Source of the DNA: Cranoglanis bouderius
Taxonomy: Eukaryota > Chordata > Actinopteri > Siluriformes > Cranoglanididae
Direction: 5' to 3'
Length of the DNA stretch: 64,000 bases
NCBI GenBank assembly: GCA_023630585.1
Contig: CM042556.1
Coordinates: forward strand, 1,400,501-1,464,500
The notes beneath the pieces were generated by a model that was given only the letters and a program-made list of their open reading frames with translations, had not been told where the DNA came from and searched no databases. Made by a program: the position numbers and the translations under genes. This document shows positions 12,505-23,767 of this stretch, piece after piece. Position 1 is the first letter of the stretch. Every line of letters begins with the position of its first letter.

Positions 12505-12800
12505 GTCTGAAGTGGTGGTGGTAGCTCAGTGGTTAAGAAGTTGGGCTACTGATTGGAAAGTCGTGAGTTCAAATCCCACTGCTGCCACTGTTGGGCACTT
12601 GAGCAAGGCCCTTAACCTTCAACTGCTCCCTGGGTGCTGCAGCAAAAATGACTGCCCACTGCTCTGGGTGTGTTCACAGTTTGTAGTGTGTGTATTCACA
12701 ACTCCTAATGTGTGTGCACTAACTTGGATGGGTTAAATGCAGAGGACAAATTCCAAGTATGGGTTACCATACATTGGCCTTCACATGTCACTTTTGCGTT
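12505..12800 (+). mobile_element. tRNA-derived SINE
   Basis: The head is tRNA-like, with internal RNA polymerase III promoter boxes: A box TAGCTCAGTGG at 12522-12532 and B box GAGTTCAAATCCC at 12565-12577. A conserved body follows (CACTTGAGCAAGGCCCTTAA), then the TGGGTTAAATGCAGAGGACA motif at about 12729. The same family is present at 26655-26845 and, reversed, at 52064-52236. The tRNA part lacks a full cloverleaf, so it is not a functional tRNA gene. Confidence 0.85.
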
Positions 12801-12923
12801 TGCTTCTTTAGCTTTGCAACGAAGCAGAGACTATTGTCATGTCAACACCGGAATCAGCATTGCTCTTCAATTCCTGAAACATAGAGCAGCCTATGAACAT
12901 GGCTGCTAGCAACCACAACTCTT

Positions 12924-13580
12924 AAGGTATGTCTCGATCAGCTCCCTTGCTCCCTAGGTCGTGAATCAGAATATCATGTACATGAGTTCGGACACTAGTA
13001 AGGACTGGCTCACTACACATTGGCACACTGATAACTCAATTTCCAGCGGCATGACTAAGTACTCGTGTTGTAAAATGTCACAAAAAGTTAAAAACATAAA
13101 AATATTTCAGTTTTATATGTCATAAATTTGTTAGCTTCATCACACTCATTTCTGTCAGGGTATTTCAAGCAGGATCGTAGGATACCAAGTGGATTATTTT
13201 AAAACAATCATTAAATACTTAAAAGTCATTAGACTCAAACAAACCGTATATAGAACGTCAAATAAAGTTAAAAATCGCTAACGTAAGTAATCTTTTAAGA
13301 GCTACAGTAATGATAACAAGTTGCTTACTTTTGTAGACAGAAATTGGCTGAGAGTTCATGCCCCATGTTTTTTGCACTGAGGGGCTACAGAAAACATGAC
13401 GTCATTTCCAGTAAGGGAACATAGTGAGCATCGATGCTCCCTGGTTTTTGTGGGATTTTTTTAGGGAGCAAATGTTCCAGTGCACTGGAGTATTTTGCGA
13501 TTGAGACAGACCTTTAAATGGCTGACTCCCTGATCAGTGCCCTGACTACTGAACTAGGGAGCTGGTTGAGACATACCCTC
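12924..13580. mobile_element. MITE-like DNA element with terminal inverted repeats
   Basis: The left end AAGGTATGTCTCGATCAGCT is mirrored at the right by GAGCTGGTTGAGACATACCC, and the similarity continues inward through GCTCCCT. There is no transposase reading frame inside, so the element is non-autonomous. I could not identify a convincing target-site duplication. It lies just before a Gypsy LTR. Confidence 0.7.
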
Positions 13581-13640
13581 AGACTGATTGCGGCCTACAG
13601 ACATGGCTGCCATGGAATACAACACCCAGCATGTTTCTAA

Positions 13641-14424
13641 TAGTGATGTCAAAAGTACTGGTACTTCGGTACCAAGTTGATACTAAAATTAAATTTTTTT
13701 TTACAATACCAATTTTTTCCAGTACCGACTCTATTCGGTACCTGGGCATTTTCTGACTGATAGGCACCGCATTCAAATGCTGCATGTGTGCGCTCTGTGA
13801 ACAGTGCTCTGTGAAGAGCGTTCTTTGTGCATGTGCTCGACTGTGTGTGACCGGTTAAGCACTATTTCAAAATGCTCGTCTTGGCGAGATTGGCGAGATT
13901 TTAATATAAATAGCTCCGAAGTGACTAAACAGATGGGACAAAAAATATAACCTGTTTTGATCACGTGCTTAACACACTGCAGGCACTGCAGACGTAACAG
14001 TGCTGTTGGCTGAGGTAATCAGCATCTGTGTGTGCGGTCGCCGGCTTGCGGCTGTATATTTTTTTTCTAAAGAATGACATCAGCGAACACCCCGAAACGA
14101 TCACAAAACTTCCAAATGCAGAGGTAATGTTAATTTACCCTCACTGTGTACAAATATGATGGATCAAATCCATTTGTCTCCCAATGTTATATGTATATTT
14201 AAAGATTAATCAACGCACAAGGAAAAATAAATTAATTCTTCAGGAAAACTGGAAGCCAACCACAGTCAGACTTCAAGAGGTCAGGAATAAAAAAAGATTA
14301 TGTTAAACCATATTTTTCTGCGTTGTCTTTGTAGGAATATTTTTGCTGCTTTTTTTATTTTTCACCTCTCAATTTGTCAGCCTGCCTGTCTGTCTTTTTA
14401 GAAAATGTATTTATTGTAAAATAG

Positions 14425-14465
<41 letters not shown>

Positions 14466-14549
14466 GTACCAAAATTGGTACCGAGAACCATGAAATTTAG
14501 CTGCTATTGGTACTGACTTTTTTGAAATTTTGGTACCATGATAACACTA
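13641..14549. mobile_element. Non-autonomous hAT element with 8-bp target-site duplication
   Basis: Terminal inverted repeats TAGTGATGTC at the left and GATAACACTA at the right bound 909 bp. The element is flanked on both sides by the identical 8-mer GTTTCTAA (13633-13640 and 14550-14557), the diagnostic hAT duplication length. Subterminal regions are rich in GGTACC-type motifs (TACTGGTACTTCGGTACCAA near the left end). It contains a CT microsatellite and no transposase. Removing it rejoins the Gypsy LTR around one GTTTCTAA. Confidence 0.9.
14428..14462. repeat. (CT)n microsatellite
   Basis: About 17 CT units, inside the hAT element. Confidence 0.95.
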
Positions 14550-15394
14550 GTTTCTAATTACACACATCTGAATACAATGATGTAGATAACAAGCATTTTC
14601 GATACCTGTCGATACCAAGCATTATTTCAGTGTGATTGCTTAATGACTAAGATCATGTTTTCTGCTTCCTGGTTTATGTCTTTGCATTTTACCCTCATTG
14701 CTCTGTTTGTACACTGCCTGACTCCTGCCTGCTTGGCATTTTGAATTTGTCTGCCTGTGTAAAAATAAAGATCCTTAACCTGCAACTGCTGCCATCTCTG
14801 CCACCTGACAGAATACTTCACCATCACATGGAGGCAGCAGGTCTTCACAATTGGCGACAGGCTTTGGCCTCCCAAGAACGTCTCATCGATAGGCAACAGC
14901 AGCAGATTGCCATGCCCAACTAGCTCAGCTAACCTTCATGCCCATGCTGGCTACAATGGCAGCACCCTCTCAGTCTGCTTCTTTGCTCATTGCATTAACC
15001 GGACAAGTATTCAGGTGATCCTGCTTTGTGCAAGGGTTTCATGCTTCAATGCTTATTGTATGTCTCAATTAGAAGGAGTAGCCAAACAGACCAAGATTGC
15101 AAAGTTCATAAACTTGTTGACTGATAAAGCATTAACCTGGGATACTGCTGTCTGGTCCTAAAGATGGAAGCAAATTCCTATGAGCGCTTCCTTGGGCTTT
15201 TTCAGCAAGTGTTTGACAATTGCGAGTAACTTCTATCACTAAAACAAGGCAGCCAGAGTGCTGCAGAGTTCATGCTAGCATTCCGCACCCTAGCCACTAG
15301 CACAAACCTGCACTCAAAGCAGATTCTTATCCAATATATCTTCACAAAACTGGCATGGTGTGATGATCAAGCCATGCTAGAAGGAGTTCTCATG

Positions 15395-16097
15395 GACCAG
15401 GACAAGGTCACTTCCATAATTAATTGGACCATTCCCACCACACTCAAGGAACTACAGAGGTTTGTAGGGTTCGCCAAGTTCTACTGGAGGTTCATCTGGG
15501 GCTTCAGCTCTGTCGCTGTGCCCCTCACTGCCTTGCTCAAAGAGGGGTCCAAGAAACTCCAATGGAACCCATCTACTGCTCAAACCTTTGAACACAAAGG
15601 AAGGAAGTATTCAAAAGGAAGCATTCAAGTCAGCTATCATCTTGAGGCACCCTACTCCCTTTGTTGTTGAAGTGGATGCATCAGAAGCAGGTGTGGGGGC
15701 TGTGCTGTCACAAAGGTTTGGTGAGAGACCTAAGCTTCATCCAGTGGTATTCTTTTTGAAGAAATTGTCCTCTGCGCAGCACAACTACAACATAGGCAAC
15801 AGGGAGCTCCTTGTTGTAAAGCTAGCCCTAGGGGAGTGTCATCTCTGGCTGGAGGGGGCCTTGCATTTTGTGATATACATGAGCCATAAGAAGGTGGAAT
15901 ATATCAAGAGTGCCAAGAGATTCAATTCTCATCAAGCATGGTGGGCCTTATTCTTTGCCAGATTTCAGTTCAACTCTCCTATAGGCCAGGATCAAAGAAC
16001 ACCAACGCAGACTCTCTCTCATGCCTATATCCTGCTCCTCCTAAGGAGAACTCATGGGAAAACATCCTATCACAATCTTGTTTTGTGGGAGCTTTAA
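15395..16097 (+). pseudogene. Gypsy pol remnant (end of reverse transcriptase, RNase H)
   Basis: The first frame carries the end of a Gypsy reverse transcriptase, including KELQRFVGFAKFYWRFI. After a frameshift near 15590 the RNase H region follows: VVEVDASEAGVGAVLSQR, with the first catalytic aspartate, and LSSAQHNYNIGNRELL. The tail of RNase H is degraded and frameshifted again near 15940. The catalytic reverse transcriptase motif is missing, so this copy is inactive. Confidence 0.8.
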
Positions 16098-16469
16098 GCT
16101 GGGAGATTGATCAGGAGATTGACAACATCCCAGAGCAGAGAGTCCCAAGTCAGTGCCCAGTGGTAGAAATGTGTTCCCATCCAGGTAAGAGACAAACTTA
16201 TCACGTGGGCACACACCTCCCCTGCAATAGGACACCTGGGCACCCACAGAACCAACCAGCTGCTTCAGTGTAAATACTGGTGGCCACATGTGCTCTCTGA
16301 CATTCATAAATTCATCTCCTCTTGTACATCATGTGCTCAATCCAATGTATCTCAAACCCTGCCAGCTGGCAAACTTCTCCCACTGTCCATGCCAGAACAA
16401 CCATGGTCCCACATAGACACTGATTTCATCACAGAAATCTCCTTGTCACTAGGAAACATGCACATCACC

Positions 16470-16745
16470 TTAACTCAACTCACTTTTATTGTCATTACAA
16501 CATCTCACAGTGAAAATGAAGTGTGAAAGGCTTAGGTGCAAGTTCCAGGCATTGCAGTTGTGCATGTAGCACAGTAAGTACACTCTGCATGGTAACAGAG
16601 TACAGGTAACAGAGGACTATACAATTACGGAATACAACGCACATAAATAACAACGTAAGAATAATACTCTGAATATACAATGTAGACTATACAAATGTAC
16701 AATAGCATATAGCACAGTAAACAGTACTCTTAAAACAAAAGACAC
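16470..16745 (-). mobile_element. 3' end of an L2/Rex1-like LINE
   Basis: Read on the plus strand it begins CTCACTTTTATTGTCATTAC, which on the minus strand is the typical 3' untranslated end of fish L2/Rex1 LINEs. I infer that it is the detached tail of the minus-strand LINE at 18931-21020, separated from it by the SINE and Tc1 sequence in between. Similarity to known tails is from memory. Confidence 0.5.
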
Positions 16746-16932
16746 ATATTACGCTGCAGCTCTTGCTTGGTTTCCCACTGAAGCTAAGCAGGGTGGAGCT
16801 TGGTCAGCACCTGGATGGGAGACCTCCTGGGGGGGGGAAATATGGTTGCTGCTGGAAGTGGTATTAGTGAGGCCAGCAGGTGGTCTGTGTGGGTCCTAAT
16901 ACCCCAGTATAGTGAAGGGGACACTATACTGT

Positions 16933-16964
<32 letters not shown>

Positions 16965-17250
16965 ACTGAGGTCCTAACCCCCTCTGGTCATTAAAAATCT
17001 TGGGACACTTCTTGTAAAAAAAGTAGGGGTACAAACCCAGTGTCCTGGCAAAATTCCCCCATATCTATCATGGCTCCCTAATAATATCCATCCTTAAATT
17101 GGCTACATCACTCTCCTCTCCACCAATAGCTGGTGTGTGGTGGGTGTTCTGGCACACTACACATCATCCAGGTGGATGCTACACGCTGGTGGTGGCTTGA
17201 GGAGATTTCCCTCCATACAATGTAAAGTGCTTTGAGTGCAATACAGACAA
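16746..17250 (+). mobile_element. 5S-rRNA-derived SINE (SINE3-like)
   Basis: The head carries the internal promoter and 3' half of 5S rRNA: GAAGCTAAGCAGGGTGGAGC at 16780, then CACCTGGATGGGAGACCTCC, a near match to the conserved 5S sequence. A longer body follows, interrupted by an A27 tract (16933-16959), ending with TGGTGGCTTGAGGAGATTTC and the GTAAAGTGCTTTGAGTG tail common in fish SINEs. The 5' half of 5S rRNA is lost, so it is not a functional 5S gene. Confidence 0.8.
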
Positions 17251-17346
17251 ATGCAAGTGATATTGCATACATGGTATACAAAACATGTGTTGTTATGAGT
17301 GTGCATGGAGGGATTATTTTAGTAATAATAAATATATGTATATATA

Positions 17347-17769
17347 CAGTACTGTGCAAAGGTCTTAGGCACATGCAAAGAAGTGCTGTAGAGCAAAGAT
17401 GCCTTCAAAATAATGAAATGAAATGTTTCTACATTTTTTAAAAATACCGTAAAGAGCAGTAAACAATAATAAATAAAACAGAGTCAATATTTGGTGTGAC
17501 AAAGAAATAAAAATGAAAATAAAAATAGTCACCAGTACAATTGTGCAGTTTTATAAGTTTATAACTTATAAATTTATAACTTTATAAGTGCAGAATTTAT
17601 AAATTCTTATTTTTGCAGCAAAACCTCTTGCGTAATATGCTGCTTTCTTTAATGACATACAAACATTTTTCGGTAACATTTAATTTTGTGCTAGAAAACT
17701 AATGTATGGGGAATCTAAAATGGTTTTTGTACCGACTTGATAATGTAGAAGTCATAAAATAAAAAATCT
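17347..17769 (+). mobile_element. Left end of a Tc1-like transposon, truncated
   Basis: Begins TACAGTACTGTGCAAAGGTC, a classic Tc1-type terminus following TA. It contains the AATATTTGGTGTGACAAAG subterminal motif. No transposase follows; it runs into a different Tc1 family at about 17770. The terminus resembles that of the element ending at 63697. Confidence 0.75.
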
Positions 17770-18930
17770 AAAGATGGCCTAGGCTATAAGAAGATTGCCA
17801 ACACCCTGAAACTGAGCTGCAGCACGGTGGCCAAGACCATACAGCGGTTTAACAGGACAGGTTCCACTCAGAACAGGCCTCGCCATGGTCGACCAAAGAA
17901 GTTGAGTGCACGTGCTCAGCATCATATCCAGAGGTTGGCTTTGCAGAATAGATGTATGAGTGCTGCCAGCATTGCTGCAGAGGTTGAAGGGGTGGGGGGT
18001 CAGCCTGTCAGTGCTCAGACCATATGCCGCACACTGCATCAAATTGGTCTGCATGGTTGTCGTCCCAGAAGGAAGCCTCTTCTAAAGATGATGCACAAGA
18101 AAGCCCACAAACAGTTTGCTGAAGACAAGCAGACTAAGGACATGGATTACTGGAACCATGTCCTGTGGTCTGATGAGACCAAGATAAACTTATTTGGTTC
18201 AGATGGTGTCAAGCGTGTGTGGCGGCAACCAGGTGAGGAGTACAAAGACAAGTGTGTCTTGCCTACAGTCAAGCGTGGTGGTGGGAGTGTCATGGTCTGA
18301 GGCTGCATGAGTGCTGCCGGCACTGGGGAGTGACATGTACTGTGACATACTGAAGCAGAGCATGATCCCCTCCCTTCGGAAACTGGGCCGCAGGGCAGTA
18401 TTCCAACATGATAATGACCCCAAACACACCTCCAAGAGACCACTGCTTTGATAAAGAAGCTGAGGGTAAAGGTGATGGACTGGCCAAGCATGTCTCCAGA
18501 CCTAAATCCTATTGAGCATCTGTGGGGCATCCTCAAACAGAAGGTGGAGGAGCGCAAGGCTCTGTGATGTCGTCATGGAGGAGTGGAAGAGGACTCCAGT
18601 GGCAACCTGTGAAGCTCTGGTGAACTCCATGCCCAACAGGGTTAAGGCAGTGCTGGAAAATAATGGTGGCCACACAAAATATTGACACTTTGGGTCCAAT
18701 TTGGACATTTTCACTTAGGGGTGTACTCACTTTTGTTGCCAGCGGTTTAGACATTAATGGCTGTGTGTTGAGTTATTTTGAGGGGACAGCAAATTTACAC
18801 TGTTATACAAGCTGTACACTCACTACTTTACACTGTAGCAAAGTGTCATTTTGTCAATGTTGTCCCATGAAAAGTTATAATAAAATATTTGCAAAAATGT
18901 GAGGGGTGTACTCACTTTTCTGAGATACTG
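17770..18930 (+). mobile_element. Tc1-like transposon, 5' truncated
   Basis: Same family as 8911-10227, opposite orientation. It starts inside the transposase (GATGGCCTAGGCTATAAGAA) and has lost its left inverted repeat. The right inverted repeat is complete, from about 18713 to CTTTTCTGAGATACTG at 18930, followed by TA. Confidence 0.9.
17827..18660 (+). pseudogene. Tc1-like transposase, frameshifted
   Basis: The frame from 17827 reads the second half of the DNA-binding domain (RHGRPKKLSARAQHHIQRLA), then HVLWSDETKINLFGSDG with the first catalytic aspartate, then LPTVKRGGGSVMV and a TGA at 18298-18300 where a tryptophan codon is expected. Later frames contain the equivalents of NMIMTPNTPP (18400) and MSPDLNPIEHLWGIL (about 18490), so the full catalytic region is traceable but disrupted by stops and frameshifts. 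It retains the portion deleted from the copy at 9217-9885. Confidence 0.85.
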
Positions 18931-21020
18931 TACATCAGTAAAAGTGTGATATGTGCATTTAAGTCCAGTGAATAAGTGTTCAGGTCCTTGGGAAAAAGCT
19001 GTCCCTCAATCTGCTGGTGCAGGTTCTGATGCTGCGATATTGTCTACCACATGGTAGCAATGAGAACAGTGCATGGCTTGGATGGCTGGAGTCTTTATTG
19101 ATCCTCCGAGCTTTCTGCATACACTGCCTGGTGTAGATGTCCTGGACGGAGGGAAGTTCACCTCAAACTATGTGCTGAGATGTACGTGCTACTCTCTGCA
19201 GCGCATTTCGGTTGAGGGCCGTACTGTTTCCATACCAGACGGTGATGCAGCCAGACAGGATGCTCTCCACAGTGCATCTGTAAAACGATCTGAGGATGCT
19301 GGAGCTCATCCCAAACTTCCTCAGACGTCTTAGAAAGAAGAACCGCCGGTGAGATTTCTTTACTATGGCCTCTGTATGGACAGACCATGTTAAGTCATCG
19401 GAGATGTGGACCCCGAGGAACTTGAAGCTGCTGACTCTTTTTACTGGTGCTCCATCAATTGTGATGGGGCTGTGCTTTCTGTCCTGTTTCCTAAAGTCCA
19501 CTACAAGCTAGAGAGAGAGAGATTGTTCTCCTAGCAACAGTGTGTTAGAGAACGTACCTCTTGCCTGTAGGCCATTTCCTCGTCTTCTGTGATCAGGCCT
19601 ACCACCGTCGTGTTGTCAGCAAATTTGATAATGACGTTGGAGCTATGGGTGGCCACACAGTTATTTGTGTACAACGAGTACAGGAGTGGGCTGAGAACGC
19701 AGCCCTACAGCGCTCCAATGTTAAGGATCAGGAGATGTTGTTGCTCATTTTGACCACCTGGCACCTGCCTGACAGAAAGTCCAAAATCCAGCTGCAAAGT
19801 GAGCTGCTTAAGCCCAGAGCCCAAAGCTTAACGACAGGGCACTATGGTGTTGAATGCTGAGCTGTAGTCCACAAACAACATTCTCACGTAAGTGTTCTTC
19901 TTGTCCAGGTGCGAGAGATGCAGGCAATACGGAGCAAATGTAATCTCTGATTAGTTTTTCAAAGCATTTGCTTATGATGAGAGTCAGAGCAACAGGACAC
20001 CAGTCATTTAAGAATGTGATGGTGTTTTGCTTCGGTACAGGAACAATGGTGGGTGTTTTAAAGCATGTGGGCACCGTAGACAGGGAGAGGGAGAGGTTGA
20101 AAATGTCAGTGAAAACCCCCGCTAGTTGGTCCGCACATACTTTGAGGACACGACCTGGGATACTGTCTGGGCCTGTGGCTTTGCGAATATTTACCCATTT
20201 GAGAGATCGGGTTACATCCGCAACAGAGACAGTAGGTGAACTAACCTCTGATATATTAGCCGCGGGAGCGCCTTCAGTGAGGTCGTTGTTGTTTACCTCA
20301 AAACAAGAATAGAATGTGTCATTCTTGTCCGGAAGTGAGGTAGCAGTGTTTGTTTGGATGTGTTTATTCTTTTTGAAATCTATTATGTTATGGATTCCTT
20401 GCCACAAGCTTTTAGTGTCACTGGTGTTAAACTATGACTCCATTTTCATCTTCTACTTGCGTTTGGCTGCTCTGATCGTTTTACGGACGGAATATTTGGT
20501 ATGTTTTTGCTCCTCTGTGGTTCCAGAGTTAAAAGCGGAGGTCCACACGTGTAGTGCTGCTCGGACTTTGCCATTACTCCACGGTCTTCTGTTAGGATAG
20601 ATCCGTATTGTTTTGGTCGGCACCACGTCTTCTATACACTTCCTGATGAAACACGTGGCATAGTCTGCATACACCTTGATGTCATCATCAGAGGCGGACA
20701 GGAACATCTCCCAGGCCATGTGATCAAAACAATCTTGAAGTACAGAATCCGATTGGTCTGACCAGCACTGGATCGTTCTGAGGGCGGGTGCTTCCTGTTT
20801 CAGTTTCTGTCTGTAAGTGGGCAGAAGTAGAACAGATGAGTGATCCGATTTTCCGAAAGGTGGGCGGGGGAGGGATTTGTGACCATTTCGGAATGGAGAG
20901 TAGCAATGGTCCAAAACCCGGTCTCCTTGCATGTTGCATGTAACATGCTTAAAGTATCTGGGTGTGGCTTGTGGGGGAATGTACACAGCTGTTATGATAA
21001 CATGCGTCTGCATGCACAGT
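18931..21020 (-). mobile_element. L2/Rex1-like LINE, endonuclease-RT fragment
   Basis: On the minus strand, endonuclease C-terminus at about 20900-20453 (LPRPPFGKSDHSSVLLLPTY), reverse transcriptase start at 20407-19808 (KATGPDSIPGRVLKVCADQL; VPVPKQNTITFLNDWCPVAL), and C-terminal segment at 19501-18990 (VKRVSSFKFLGVHISDDLTW; RRLRKFGMSSSILRSFYRCT). The end reads LPCGRQYRSIRTCTSRLRDS, typical of the Rex1/L2 group. The stretch between the RT start and the C-terminal segment is compressed: the catalytic FADD region is degraded between 19860 and 19500. Missing residues between PPQA and the next motif show an internal deletion in the endonuclease. Confidence 0.82.
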
Positions 21021-21024
21021 AAGG

Positions 21025-21919
21025 CGAAGACTTTTGGAGGATGGCCTGGTGTCAAGAAGGGCAGCAAAGAAGCCACTTCTCTCCAGGAAAAACATCAGGG
21101 ACAGACTGCTATTCTGCAAAAAGTACAGGGATTGGACTGCTGAGGACTGGGGTAATGTCATTTTCTCTAATGAATCCCCTTTCCAATTGTTTGGGGCATC
21201 TGGACAAAAGCTTGTCCGGAGAAGAAAAGGTGAGCGCTACCATCAGTCCTGTGTCATGCCAACAGTAAAGCATCCTGAGACCACTCATGTGTGGGGTTGC
21301 TTCTCAGCCAAGGGAGTGGGCTCACTCAAAATTTTGCCTAAGAACACAGCCATGAATAAAGAATGGTACAAAAACATCCTCAGAGAGCAACTTCTCCCAA
21401 CCATCCAAGAACAGTTTGGTGACGAACAATGCCTTTTCCAGCATGATGGGGCACCTTGCCACAAGGCAAAAGTGATAACGAAGTGGCTCGGGGAACAAAA
21501 CATCGACATTTTGGGTCCATGGCCAGGAGACTCCCCAGACCTTAATCCCATTGAGAATTTGTGGTCAATCCTCAAGAGGCGGGTGGACAAACAAAAACCC
21601 ACAAACTCTGACAAACTCCAAGCATTGATTATGCAATAATGGGCTGCCATCAGTCAGGATGTGGCCCAGAAGTTGATTGACAGCATGCCAGGGCGAATTG
21701 CAGAGGTCTTGAAAAAGAAGGGTCAACACTGCAAATATTGACTCTTTGCATGAACTTCATGTAATTGTCAATAAAAGCCATTGACACTTATGAAATGCTT
21801 GTGATTATACTTCAGTAACAGTTAGTAACATCTGACAAAAAGATCTAAAAACACTGAAGCAGCAGACTTTGTGAAAATTAATATTTGTGTCATTCTCAAA
21901 ACTTTTGGCCACGGCTGTA
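21025..21919 (+). mobile_element. Tc1-like transposon, 5' truncated
   Basis: Starts inside the transposase gene and runs to a right terminus CTTTTGGCCACGGCTGTA at 21919. It is the same family as the minus-strand element at 56500-57560, which instead preserves the N-terminal half. Confidence 0.88.
21034..21740 (+). pseudogene. Tc1-like transposase, C-terminal two-thirds
   Basis: Open from MEDGLVSRRAAKKPLLSRKN through the catalytic core: NVIFSNESPFQLFGASG (the usual D of SDES is N here), VMPTVKHPETTHVWGCFSAK, CLFQHDGAPCHKAKV with the second catalytic aspartate, and DSPDLNPIENLWSILKRRVD with the final acidic residue. A TAA at 21637-21639 interrupts just before WAAISQDVAQKLIDSMPGRI and the natural C-terminus. 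The N-terminal DNA-binding domain is absent. The D-to-N change at the first catalytic position and the stop argue that it is dead. Confidence 0.88.
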
Positions 21920-22029
21920 CTGTTGATCAGTCAGAATAACACGTCTGTATGTGGATGATGATTTCGTCATGCAGCTTGCATAATGCAAAATTGATAGCCA
22001 TAAGCTTGCATTACCTGTTCTCTACTGAA

Positions 22030-22580
22030 AAAACTGACAACCCACTGACATCATCAAACTGTTGCATTCTTCTTTTGTGATGCTTTTCTAGGCTTGTAGC
22101 GCAGCGTCTTTCAGTTGTTGTTTGTTTTGGGGGGTTTCTCCCTTCAGTCTCCTCTTCAGGAGGTGAAATACATGCTCAATTGGGTTAAGGTCTGGTGATT
22201 GACTTGGCCAGTCTAAAACCTTCCATTTTTCCCCCTGAGGAAGTCCTTTGTTGTGTTGGCAGTGTGTTTTGGGTCATTGTCTTGCTGCATGATGAAGTTC
22301 CTTCCAACTAGACTGGATGCATTTTTCTGTAAATTGGCAGACAAAATGTTTCTGTAGTCTTCTGTATTCATTCTGGTGCTACCATCAGAGTTCCATCATA
22401 AATAAAGATTAGTGAGCCCATTCCAGAAGCAGCCATGCAAGCCCAAGCCATGTCACTACCACCACTGTGCTTGACTGATGAGCTCATATGTTTTGGATCA
22501 TGAGCAGATCTTTTCTTTCTCCACACTTTGGCCTTTCCATCACTTTGGTAGAGGTTAATCTTGGTTCCAGAACTTTTGTG
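22030..22580 (-). mobile_element. Tc1-like transposon remnant
   Basis: On the minus strand, degraded transposase phrases such as NDPKHTANTTKDFLR and TGQVNHQTLTQLSMYFTS are readable. The sequence around 22125-22165 (GTTTCTCCCTTCAGTCTCCT) matches in reverse the element at 61606-62218, so the two belong to one family. The terminal repeats are lost. Confidence 0.6.
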
Positions 22581-23000
22581 TTCTGTGTTTTCATGTCTGT
22601 GTTTCTTTACTGTATAGGTAATGAGTAAGTCATAAAATAATAATATGCTTTAAGATAAATCACTGAAAAATAAGCCTTGAAGCCTTGACACTGAAAACAT
22701 TTATAACAATGTAATTAATGTGTGTGTGAGTCCTCCAGAAGTTGTGTTCAAATGGTCTCTTGTCTGTGACTCTCAGTCATGCTAATGGAATTCCTTGGTT
22801 GATACTTCCTTTGCTGTAACACTTCATATATCACTGATGTTTAATGATCAGTGTCCTGCTACCATTTTACAAGAGCCATAAATCAAACCCAAGAGAAACA
22901 AACAAAAATCTAAACTATTCAGAGGGAAATGTTTACATTTAGTTCGATGCTATGAGTTACAGTGGTGCTTGAAAGTTTGTAAACCCTTTAGAATTTTCGA

Positions 23001-23767
23001 CAACCCCTGGCAAAAATTATGGATTCACCACACTTAGTGGATGCTCACCCGGCTTTTTTACTTCGTAGCAAATAAACAAATCACAGATATGACACAAAAC
23101 TAATTTTAGCTGAACATTCTGGCTTCATGAAACATACCTCAAACTAATTAAATTAAATTGTTTTAATTAATGGCATATTTTTTTCCAGATCAAGTTGAGG
23201 AAAAAAATATGGAATCACTCAATGTTGAGGAAAAAATTATGGAATCATCAACAAACAAAATCACAATTAGTACTTTGTTGCTCCTCCTCTGGCTTTTATG
23301 ATGGCCTAAATTCTTTGAGGCATGGACTTCACTAATGAAAAACAATATTCTCCATCAAGCTGGTTCCAACTTTCTTGAATAGTGGTTGACAGATCAGCTT
23401 TGCAGGATGGAGCCTTAATTTCTTTTTTATTTCAACCATAAATTTTCAACCAGATTGAGATCCGAACTGTTTGCTGGCCATGTCACTGAGTTGATATGCC
23501 TTTCCTGAAGAAAAGCTTTGACACTCTCCACACACTCAACACTGAGTGATTCCATTTTTTTTTTCTCTACTTGATCTGGGAAAAAATGCCATTAATAAAA
23601 ATAATTTAATTTAACTTGTTTGAGGTATGTTTCATGAAGCCAGAATGTTCAGTTTTAAACAAAAATTATTTTGTGTCATATCTGTGATTTGTTTATTTGC
23701 TACAAAGTAAAAAAGCCTGGTGAACATCCTCTAAGTGTGGTGATTCCATAATTTTTGCCAGGGGTTG
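23001..23767. mobile_element. MITE-like element with about 190-bp inverted repeats
   Basis: Ends CAACCCCTGGCAAAAATTAT and its mirror ATAATTTTTGCCAGGGGTTG. The inverted similarity extends about 190 bp inward, including the shared phrase CATGAAACATACCTCAAAC. TA follows the right end (GA at the left, a likely mutated TA), so Tc1/mariner machinery probably moved it. The centre (23290-23550) contains a reversed Tc1-like fragment, so it is probably an internal deletion derivative. Confidence 0.82.

Larger units (their letters stand above)
13585..16470 (+). mobile_element. Gypsy-type LTR retrotransposon remnant, LTR interrupted by a hAT element
   Basis: LTR-like sequence begins around ATGGCTGCCATGGAATACAA (13602) and resumes after the hAT insertion at 14558. 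It carries a polyadenylation-like AAAAATAAAGATCC near 14760 and ends near 14810. Degraded gag-like sequence follows to about 15300, then pol. Gag leads into pol with an obvious internal deletion, since protease and most of the reverse transcriptase are absent. An integrase zinc-binding remnant lies at about 16270-16470. No 3' LTR was identified. Confidence 0.75.

Noticed and set aside
12522..12590. Functional tRNA gene
   Set aside because: A and B boxes are present but the arms do not form a tRNA, and the sequence continues into a SINE body found elsewhere in the window.
16780..16840. Functional 5S rRNA gene
   Set aside because: Only the internal and 3' portion is present, with a G run and no 5' half. 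It is a SINE head.
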